From NCBI GenBank assembly GCA_041389495.1, contig JAWKRT010000001.1, positions 124,001 through 188,000 on the forward strand: a stretch of 64,000 bases of DNA, in the 5' to 3' direction. The position numbers and the translations under genes were made by a program. Below, piece by piece: positions 48,422-55,306 of this stretch. The notes under the pieces are model-generated. The model saw only the letters and a program-made list of their open reading frames with translations, did not search any database and had not been told where the DNA came from. The DNA comes from Myxococcota bacterium. Lineage in GTDB: Bacteria; Myxococcota_A; UBA9160; UBA4427. Position 1 is the stretch's first letter, and each line of letters begins with the position of its first letter.

Positions 48422-49030
48422 TCAGTCGAACGCGGCGCGCGTGCGCGGCTCGGGAAGCTCGCTCGCGTCGCGGGCGTCGACGACGCGCCGCGCGACGTCG
48501 AGCTCGAAGCCGCGGCGGGCGAGCGCGCCGAGATCGCGCTCGCGCCGCGCCTCGCGCAGCTCGGCGGTCGCGCGGAAGGGGCCGAGGCCGCGCCGCCGCG
48601 CGTAGGCCGTCGCGGCGGCGAGCTCGGCCTCGGGGTCGGCGCGCTCGCCGGCGACCTCGCGCGCGACGTCGCCGGCGACGCCCTTCGCGCGCAGGCGCGC
48701 GAGCGTGGCGCCGTGCGAGCTCGCCCGCCGCGCGAGCCGGCGCGCCAGGGCCTCCGCATAGCGACGGTCGTCGACGACGCGCCGGGCGACGAGGTCCGCG
48801 ACGATCTCGTCGACCCAGCCCTCCGCCTCGCGCGCGCGCGCGGCGTCGCGCGGCTCTCCATCCTGCCAGCGCGCGAGCCTGCGGCGGAGCACGACGCGCA
48901 GGTTCGCCGCGCTCGAGTCGTAGCGCTCGAGGTGCGCGAGCGCGGCGCGCTCGAGCGCCTCGCGCGAGATCTCGACCGGCGCGCGCCGCCGCGCGCGCGG
49001 CCCGCGCTCGCTCGCTCGGGTGATCGCCAT
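48422..49030 (-). CDS. recX: RecX-family regulatory protein
   Basis: 202 residues from ATG 49030. Three-helix RecX repeats are seen: EALERAALAHLERYDSSAANLRVVLRRRL, VVDDRRYAEALARRLARRASSHGATLARLRAKGV, and RGLGPFRATAELREARRERDLG. RecX limits RecA filament growth; here it is not beside recA. Divergent from mutM. Confidence 0.75.
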   Translation of the reverse strand: MAITRASERGPRARRRAPVEISREALERAALAHLERYDSSAANLRVVLRRRLARWQDGEPRDAARAREAEGWVDEIVADLVARRVVDDRRYAEALARRLARRASSHGATLARLRAKGVAGDVAREVAGERADPEAELAAATAYARRRGLGPFRATAELREARRERDLGALARRGFELDVARRVVDARDASELPEPRTRAAFD

Positions 49031-49125
49031 CCGTCGCTCTCCGGGACCGGGGTGTGCCAGAGTAGGCGCGGGCCCGCGCGCACGCACGCGCTCGCGTGGA
49101 TGCGCGGCCCGGGGATCCGCGTCGC

Positions 49126-50001
49126 ATGCCCGAGCTTCCCGAGGTCGAGACGACCCGCCGCGCGATCGAGCCCATGCTCGTCGGTCGCCGCATTGCGCGC
49201 GTCGACACGACGGCGAGCTCGTATCTCTTCGTGACGCCGCCCGCGCGGCTGCGCCGCGCGCTCGAGGGCCGCACGGCCCGCTCGCTCGACCGACGCGGCA
49301 AGTACCTGATCGCCAACCTCGACGACGCGAGCCGCGTCCTCATCCACCTCGGCATGACCGGCCAGCTCTTCGGCGCGGGCGCGTCGAGCGTGCGGCTCCT
49401 GTCGGCCTCGGCGCGCGCCTCGCTCGCGCCCGAGCAGCAGGTGGTCTTCGAGCCGGATGCGCACACGCACCTGCGCCTCCACTTCGCGGACGGCGGCCCG
49501 CCCGTCTACCTGCGCGACGTGCGCAAGTTCGGGAAGCTCGCGTGGCTCGCGCCCGGCGAGGGGCACGCGCGGCTCGCGCGGCTCGGGCCCGACGCGCTCG
49601 AGCTCACGGGAGAGGCGCTCTTCGCGGCGACGCGGGGACGGCGCGTCGCGATCAAGGCGCTGCTGCTCGACCAGTCCGTCGCGGCCGGCATCGGCAACAT
49701 CTACGCCGACGAAGCGCTCTTCCACGCGCGCGTGCGCCCGGGCCGTCGCGCGTCGCGCACGACGCGCCGCGAGTGCGACGCCATCGCCGCGAGCGTGCGC
49801 CGCGTGCTGCTGCGCTCGATCGAGACGGGCGGCTCGAGCATCTCCGACTACGTCGCCGCCGACGGCCGTGACGGCGCCTATCAGGACGAGCGGCGCGTCT
49901 ATGCGCGCGCGGGAGCCGCGTGCTACGAGTGCGGCGCGACGGTGAAGCGGGTGGTCGTCGCGCAGCGCGGCACGCACTACTGCCCCTCGTGTCAGCGATG
50001 A
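49126..50001 (+). CDS. mutM: Formamidopyrimidine-DNA glycosylase
   Basis: 291 residues from ATG 49126. N-terminal PELPEVE provides the catalytic Pro2 and Glu3 (Met removed), the conserved Lys is in RRGKYLI, and the H2TH region is DQSVAAGIGNIYADEALF. The C-terminal zinc finger has CYECGATVKR...CPSC. It excises 8-oxoguanine and FapyG and nicks the strand. Length is ~20 residues above average because of an insertion near residue 85-105 (RLLSASARASLAPEQQ). Confidence 0.95.
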   Translation: MPELPEVETTRRAIEPMLVGRRIARVDTTASSYLFVTPPARLRRALEGRTARSLDRRGKYLIANLDDASRVLIHLGMTGQLFGAGASSVRLLSASARASLAPEQQVVFEPDAHTHLRLHFADGGPPVYLRDVRKFGKLAWLAPGEGHARLARLGPDALELTGEALFAATRGRRVAIKALLLDQSVAAGIGNIYADEALFHARVRPGRRASRTTRRECDAIAASVRRVLLRSIETGGSSISDYVAADGRDGAYQDERRVYARAGAACYECGATVKRVVVAQRGTHYCPSCQR

Positions 50002-50113
50002 CACCGCGATGCGACGACGTCGCGATCCGACGACGGGACGCAGCCATGAGCGGGCCGGTGAGTGCGGGGTGCGCGTGCGGCGCGCCGCGCCGGACACCCG
50101 CGGAGGCGCGTTC

Positions 50114-51628
50114 GTGCTGAGTCTCGCCGAGCTCCGCCGCGCCGCGCGCGCCGTCGAGCGTCGCTTCGCGGGGTTCCGCGTCGAGCGCATCGCGCAGCCC
50201 GACGCCTTCCGCGTCGCACTCACGTTCCACGGCCGCGCGGACGGCGACGACCGCAGCGGCAGGCGCTGCCTCGTGCTCTCGTGCGACCCGGCGTTCGCGC
50301 GCGTGGGCGAGCTCGAGCGCGCGCCGGCCTCCGCCGAGCGCCCGCCGGCCTTCCTGCAGTTCCTGCGGCCGCGCATCGAGGGCGCGCGCCTCCGCTCCGC
50401 ACGCATCGCCGGCGAGGATCGCCAGCTCGTGCTCGTCTTCGACGGCGCGGATGCGAGCTTCGACGTGCTGCTCTCGCTGCTCGGTCGCCGCAGCAATTGT
50501 TATGTCATCGCCTCCGACGGGCGGCTCCTCGCCGCGCAGCGGCCGCTCGAGCAGACCCGTCGCTCGCTCCGCATCGGCGAGCCGTGGGAGGCGCCGCCCG
50601 AGCCGGCGCCGCGCGAGGGCGACGATCGCTTCGCGGCGGAGGACGACGACGCGCTGCTGCGCGCCATCGAGGCCGCCTACGCCGGCAGTGAGGACGAGCG
50701 CACGTCCGACGCGCTCGGCGCGCGCGTCGCGAAGGCCCTGCGCAAGGAGCGCAAGGCGGCGGAGAAACGCGTCGAGCGCATCGACGCCGAGCTCGCCGAG
50801 GCCGAGCACGCCGGCGATCTGCAGCGCCACGGCGAGCTGCTCAAGGGGGCGCTCGCGCGCGTCGAGCCCGGCATGCGCGAGATCGAGGTGGCGGACTACG
50901 CGACGGGCGAGCCGGTCCGCATCCCTCTCGACCCCGCGCTGTCGCCGAAGCAGAACCTCGAGGCGACGTTCAAGCGCTACCAGAAGCTGATCCGTCGTCT
51001 CGCGAAGGCGGGAGCGCAGTCGGAAGAAGCGCGCGCGGGGCTCGCCGCGCTGACGGCGCTCGAGGACGAGCTCGCCGCGCGGGTCGCGGCGAACGACGCC
51101 GACGGGGTGGCGCGGCTCGCGGAGCGCGCCGACGTCGCGAAGCTCGTGCGCAAGCACCTCGCGGAGGTGCCGCCCGCCGCCGCGCTTCCCGCGAAGCGCG
51201 CGCCGAAGGGGCCGTTCGACGAGGTGCCGCGCCGCCTGCAGCCGCGCCGCTACCGGAGCGCCGACGGGCTCGAGATCTGGGTCGGGCGGAGCGACGAGGG
51301 CAACGACCACCTCAGCACGCGGCTCGCGCGCGGCAACGACCTCTTCTTCCACCTCGACGGCGCTCCGGGCAGCCACGTCGTGCTGCGCACCGAAGGGCGC
51401 TCCGATCCGCCGTCCGAGTCGCTGCTCGACGCCTGCGAGCTCGCCGTCCACTTCTCGAAGTTCCGCAACGCGGGCAGTGCCGACGTGCACGTCGCGCCCA
51501 TCAAGAACGTGAAGAAGCCGAAGGGCGCGAAGCGCGGGCTCGTGTACGTGACGGGCGGGCGCAGCATCCGCCTGCGGCGCGAGGAGGCGAGGCTCGCGCG
51601 CTTGCTCGCGTCCGTGGTTCCCGACTAG
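50114..51628 (+). CDS. rqcH: NFACT family protein (RqcH/Rqc2-like)
   Basis: 504 residues from GTG 50114; earlier starts are possible. NFACT-N is at ~1-190 (FLQFLRPRIEGARL; GRRSNCYVIASDGRLL), followed by a coiled coil (KALRKERKAAEKRVERIDAEL). NFACT-R (DUF814) is at ~375-495 (GLEIWVGRSDEGNDHLSTRLARGNDLFFHLDGAPGSHVVLR). RqcH adds Ala tails to nascent chains on stalled 50S subunits. Best known from Firmicutes, it is also scattered in other phyla. The Smr protein at 1291 could belong to the same rescue response. Confidence 0.82.
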   Translation: MLSLAELRRAARAVERRFAGFRVERIAQPDAFRVALTFHGRADGDDRSGRRCLVLSCDPAFARVGELERAPASAERPPAFLQFLRPRIEGARLRSARIAGEDRQLVLVFDGADASFDVLLSLLGRRSNCYVIASDGRLLAAQRPLEQTRRSLRIGEPWEAPPEPAPREGDDRFAAEDDDALLRAIEAAYAGSEDERTSDALGARVAKALRKERKAAEKRVERIDAELAEAEHAGDLQRHGELLKGALARVEPGMREIEVADYATGEPVRIPLDPALSPKQNLEATFKRYQKLIRRLAKAGAQSEEARAGLAALTALEDELAARVAANDADGVARLAERADVAKLVRKHLAEVPPAAALPAKRAPKGPFDEVPRRLQPRRYRSADGLEIWVGRSDEGNDHLSTRLARGNDLFFHLDGAPGSHVVLRTEGRSDPPSESLLDACELAVHFSKFRNAGSADVHVAPIKNVKKPKGAKRGLVYVTGGRSIRLRREEARLARLLASVVPD

Positions 51629-51662
51629 CATCGAGCGCGGGCGGCGGGGAGGCGAGCGGCAC

Positions 51663-52604
51663 GTGGACGATCGACCCGATTCGGTGCCCGAAGGACGAGC
51701 CCCGGCGGACGCGGGCGCGCGGACGGGCTGGCGCGCGCAGCTCGTCTGGGCGGCGAGCGGTGCGGCGCTCGCGGTCGTGGTGTTCCGCATGCTCGGCTTC
51801 GCCGACGCACCGCAGCTCGACCGCGAGCTGCTCGTCGCCGCGCAGCGCGGGCGGGTCGACGAGATGCGCGCGCTGGTCGCGCGCGGGGCCGACCCGAACG
51901 CCGCGTCCGCGGAGGGCTGGACTCCGCTCCACTACGCGGCCTTCCTCGGCCGCGAGCGCGCGGCCGACGCGCTGCTCGCGATGGGCGCGCGCGTCGACGC
52001 GCGCGCCGAGAACGGACAGACGCCGCTGTTCCGCGCCGCGCTCCGCGGCGACGCCGACATCGCCCGGCTCCTGCTGTCGCGGGGTGCGAGTCCGGTCGCG
52101 CGCGCCCGGAGCGGCGAGACGCCCCTCGCGGCCGCGCTCTCCTCGCGCCACCGCGCCGTCGCCATCGCCCTGCTCGAGCACGGCGCCGACCCCGAGATCC
52201 GCGACGCGGCGACGCTCCAGACCCCTCTCCTCTACGCCGCCGCCCATCGCGACGCGCGGCTCGCCGCCGCCCTGATCGACGCCGGCGCGGAGCTCGACGC
52301 GCGGGCGTCGACCGGCGCGACCGCGCTCGTGCTCGCGGCGCGCGAGGGCGCGGCCGACGTCGTCGGCCTGCTTCTCGACGCGGGCGCGGATGCGAACGCG
52401 GCGTCGCTCCCGGCGAGCGGCGGTGGCACGGCGCTGCACGAAGCCGCGCGGCGCGGCGATGCCGGCGGCGTCGAGATCGCGCGCGCGCTCCTCGCGCACG
52501 GCGCGGATCCGGCGCGGGCCGACGCGAGCGGCGCGCGCGCGATCGACGTCGCGCGGGCGGTCGGTTCGGAACGACTCGTCCGCCTCCTCGCGGAGCGTTC
52601 GTAG
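51663..52604 (+). CDS. Ankyrin-repeat protein with N-terminal membrane anchor
   Basis: 313 residues from GTG 51663. One membrane helix (LVWAASGAALAVVVFRML) is followed by about seven ankyrin repeats, e.g. GWTPLHYAAFLGRERAADALLAMGA and GQTPLFRAALRGDADIARLLLSRGA. It is therefore an anchored protein-binding scaffold, likely facing the periplasm. No partner is encoded in an obvious operon. Confidence 0.85.
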   Translation: MDDRPDSVPEGRAPADAGARTGWRAQLVWAASGAALAVVVFRMLGFADAPQLDRELLVAAQRGRVDEMRALVARGADPNAASAEGWTPLHYAAFLGRERAADALLAMGARVDARAENGQTPLFRAALRGDADIARLLLSRGASPVARARSGETPLAAALSSRHRAVAIALLEHGADPEIRDAATLQTPLLYAAAHRDARLAAALIDAGAELDARASTGATALVLAAREGAADVVGLLLDAGADANAASLPASGGGTALHEAARRGDAGGVEIARALLAHGADPARADASGARAIDVARAVGSERLVRLLAERS

Positions 52605-52670
52605 CCCTGCGCGACCCCCCGCGCCGCGGCGGACGGGGTATGCTTCGCGCTTCACCGAGGGGGTCCATCT

Positions 52671-53768
52671 GTGACGGCGCATCCGCTCATCGAGCTCGCC
52701 AACGACGCGAGCGTGAAGGCGGCCGGCTCGTTTCGCGAGGCGGCCGAGGCGCTCACCGGCGCTCGGCTCGCCGAGATGTATCGCGAGGAGAAGCAGGCGG
52801 CCGCCGCCGAGGTGCGCGCCGACGTCGCCCACTTCGTCGGCCACGACGGCGGCTTCGAGGGCGACATCGCGATCGACGAGAAGGAGCTCGCGATCGCGGT
52901 CTACAACCAGTGCGAGCTCGACCAGGTCACGCTCAAGCTGCTCGACGGCGTGCCGCCGCGCGACGCCGACGACGTCGACGACGAGGGGACGCCCCCGACC
53001 GAGGTGACGCTGCTCGACTACGCCGTCCCGGTCACGGCGCTCTCGCCCCGCAAGATCAAGGCGCGCATGCGCGTCGTCAGCGCGCTCGACCTGCTCGGCG
53101 TGGCGAACGACGATCGCCTGGTCGTCGCCCGCTGCCGCGTGATGCCGCCGAAGTCGACGAAGGGCGACACGCCGCTGCGCGCGCTGCTCGAGGGGCTCGC
53201 GCAGTGCGCGGTCGCCGAGGCGTGGCGCGAGTCGCTCGCCGCGCAGATCGCGGAGAAGTTCGAGCGCACGGTCGCGCCCGCGCCGCCGTCGCTGCTCGTG
53301 CTCGCGAACAACCGCTACTGGGAGATCTACCGCAAGCGCTCGCTGCAGAGCGCGGGCCCGTGGATGGCCGCGCTGCGCAAGCTCGGCGGCGAGGTCGAGT
53401 CGGCGCTCGGCATTCCCGTCACGTTCGGCAGCATCAAGCTGTACGGCGACCCGCCGTGGCGCCTGCGCCAGGGCAAGCTCATCCTCGATTCCGACCCCGC
53501 GCTGCGCGACGGCCTCGAGCCGGTGGGCGACGAGCTGCGGCCGAAGTCGAAGGCGCGCGCGACGTCGGCGGCCGAGCGCGAGGTGGTCGAGCCGGACCTG
53601 TCGCGCCCGCCGCTTCCGTACTCCGCTCGCGAGCTCTACTACGCCGGCGATCGCGTCTCGCACCCGAAGCTCGGCGAGGGCGTCGTGCAGCGGCAGCTCG
53701 GCCCGAACAAGGCCGAGGTGCTGTTCGCGGGCGGCGAGGTGAAGGTGCTCGTGATGGGGCGCGGCTAG
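52671..53768 (+). CDS. Unknown protein with C-terminal PcrA/CarD-like Tudor segment
   Basis: 365 residues from GTG 52671. I do not recognise the first ~300 residues; a central strand-rich stretch (VTLLDYAVPVTALSPRKIKARMRVVSAL) and LLVLANNRYWEIYRKRS suggest a globular domain. The last ~40 residues (YYAGDRVSHPKLGEGVVQRQLGPNKAEVLF) match the small SH3/Tudor-like tail of PcrA/UvrD helicases that contacts RNA polymerase. It lacks any helicase motif, so the tail is on a different body. Confidence 0.6.
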   Translation: MTAHPLIELANDASVKAAGSFREAAEALTGARLAEMYREEKQAAAAEVRADVAHFVGHDGGFEGDIAIDEKELAIAVYNQCELDQVTLKLLDGVPPRDADDVDDEGTPPTEVTLLDYAVPVTALSPRKIKARMRVVSALDLLGVANDDRLVVARCRVMPPKSTKGDTPLRALLEGLAQCAVAEAWRESLAAQIAEKFERTVAPAPPSLLVLANNRYWEIYRKRSLQSAGPWMAALRKLGGEVESALGIPVTFGSIKLYGDPPWRLRQGKLILDSDPALRDGLEPVGDELRPKSKARATSAAEREVVEPDLSRPPLPYSARELYYAGDRVSHPKLGEGVVQRQLGPNKAEVLFAGGEVKVLVMGRG

Positions 53769-53796
53769 CCGCGGCGCGCCCGCCCCGAGTTCCCGC

Positions 53797-54780
53797 TCAC
53801 GCTCCCCCGCACTCGATCAGCACCTTGCGCGCGCCGCGCTCCGCGGCGCGCTCGAGCGCGGCGTCCGCGTGCTCGAGCGGGAAGCGATCGTCGAGCAGCG
53901 ACGCGACGTCGACCGCCCCGCTCGCGAGCGCCTCGAGCGCCGGCGCGAACGGGCCGCAGCGCGACCCCACGATCCGGATCTCGTCGACGACGACGCGCGC
54001 GAAGTCGAGCGACGGCCGCTCCGCGGTCGTCGTCTTGAGGACGAGCGTTCCGCGCGGGCGCGTGGCGCGGACGGCGAGCTCGAGCGCGGACGGCGAGCCG
54101 GTCGCGTCGACGACGAGGTCGGCGCGCGATGCGGGCGCCGCGTCGACGCCGGCGGCGAAGTCGCTCGCGAGCGCCGTCTCGATCCCGCGCCGCGCGAGCG
54201 CGTCGAGCTTCGCGCGGTGGTGGCCGACCGCGAGAACGCGCGCACCCGCGTTCGCGAGCACCTGCGCGACCAGCACGCCGAGCTTTCCGTCGCCGAGCAC
54301 GACGGCGCGGGCGCCCGGCGCGACCTCGACCTGCTCGAGGATCTCGAACGCCGCGGCGAGCGGCTCCGTGAAGACGGCGCGCGCGTCGTCGACCGCGTCG
54401 GGCACGGCGTGGAGGTTCGCGACGGGGACGGCGACGCGGCGCGCGAAGGCGCCGTCGGCGTCGAGGATGCCCATCACGCGGCGCGTCGGGCAGTGGCGGC
54501 CGAGCCCGCGCGCGCACGCGTCGCAGCCGGGCGCCCCGCACGCGAAGTTGATCTCGCACGCGACGCGGCGCCCGCGCCACGCGTCGGGCCCCTCGGCGAC
54601 GACGCCGACGAGCTCGTGGCCGAGCACGCCGCGGAAGCCCATGTAGCCCTTCGCGATCTGGAGGTCGGTGTCGCACACGCCCGCGAGCCGCACGTCGACG
54701 ATCGCGAAGCCCGGCGCTGCGTCGGGCTCGGGCACGTCCGACACGCGCGCGCGCCGTCCGTCGAAGCGCAGTGCGAGCAC
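53797..54780 (-). CDS. Zinc-type medium-chain alcohol dehydrogenase
   Basis: 327 residues from GTG 54780, with GGAGGG 5 nt upstream. Catalytic-zinc residues are in AGVCDTDLQ and LGHELVG, structural-zinc cysteines in CGAPGCDACARGLGRHC, and the cofactor fold in VVLGDGKLGVLVAQVL. It is slightly short for the MDR superfamily and its substrate is unclear (sorbitol or threonine dehydrogenase-like). Starts 1 nt after the NUDIX stop, so it is coupled to that operon. Confidence 0.85.
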   Translation of the reverse strand: MLALRFDGRRARVSDVPEPDAAPGFAIVDVRLAGVCDTDLQIAKGYMGFRGVLGHELVGVVAEGPDAWRGRRVACEINFACGAPGCDACARGLGRHCPTRRVMGILDADGAFARRVAVPVANLHAVPDAVDDARAVFTEPLAAAFEILEQVEVAPGARAVVLGDGKLGVLVAQVLANAGARVLAVGHHRAKLDALARRGIETALASDFAAGVDAAPASRADLVVDATGSPSALELAVRATRPRGTLVLKTTTAERPSLDFARVVVDEIRIVGSRCGPFAPALEALASGAVDVASLLDDRFPLEHADAALERAAERGARKVLIECGGA

Positions 54781-54781
54781 G

Positions 54782-55306
54782 TCAACCCTCCGCGACGTCG
54801 AGCTCGGCGTGGAGCATCGCGTCGGTCGCGCTGTCGAACAGGAAGCGGCCGTCGAACCAGCGTCCCGCGAGCAGGTGCGGGAACCAGAGCCGGTCGTCCT
54901 CCCACATCTCCTCGTACGGCATCGCGTCGACGGGCGTCCAGAGCGGCGCCGCCTCCGCCGTCTCGACCGGCGTGCCGTCGAACGCGCGCGCCGCGAACAC
55001 GTGGCCGTGGAGGCGGTAGCCGTCCGTGAACTGGAAGCGCAGCTCGCCGCGCGCCTCGACGCCGCGCGGCGTGATGCCGAGCTCCTCGCGCGTCTCGCGC
55101 ACGGCGCAGGCGAGCGGCGTCTCGCCCGGCTCGAGGCGCCCACCGGGCCCGTTGATCTTGCCCGCGCCGAGCCCGCGCTTCTTGCGGATGAGCAGGACGT
55201 CGCGGCCGCGCAGCACGAAGCACAGCGTCGCGTGCTCGTCGGGCTGCCAGCGCGTCCAGTCGATCGCGCGGAAGTCCGCGACCGGCGCGCCGCGCCGGTC
55301 GCTCAC
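54782..55306 (-). CDS. NUDIX hydrolase, MTH1/8-oxo-dGTPase-like
   Basis: 174 residues from GTG 55306. The NUDIX box is GGRLEPGETPLACAVRETREELGI (GX5EX7REUXEEXGU satisfied). LIRKKRGLGAGKINGPGG is typical of MutT/MTH1-like enzymes that sanitise oxidised nucleotides. The start overlaps the MMPL stop by 4 nt (GTGA). Confidence 0.88.
   Translation of the reverse strand: MSDRRGAPVADFRAIDWTRWQPDEHATLCFVLRGRDVLLIRKKRGLGAGKINGPGGRLEPGETPLACAVRETREELGITPRGVEARGELRFQFTDGYRLHGHVFAARAFDGTPVETAEAAPLWTPVDAMPYEEMWEDDRLWFPHLLAGRWFDGRFLFDSATDAMLHAELDVAEG

Noticed and set aside
44205..49466. Very long open frames running across several genes (e.g. 1753 codons here, 1538 codons at 28163-32779)
   Set aside because: Long stop-free frames are expected at this GC content; only the parts with recognisable domains (pqqB, GT-C-like protein) are real, the rest is Arg/Ala-rich antisense or out-of-frame translation.
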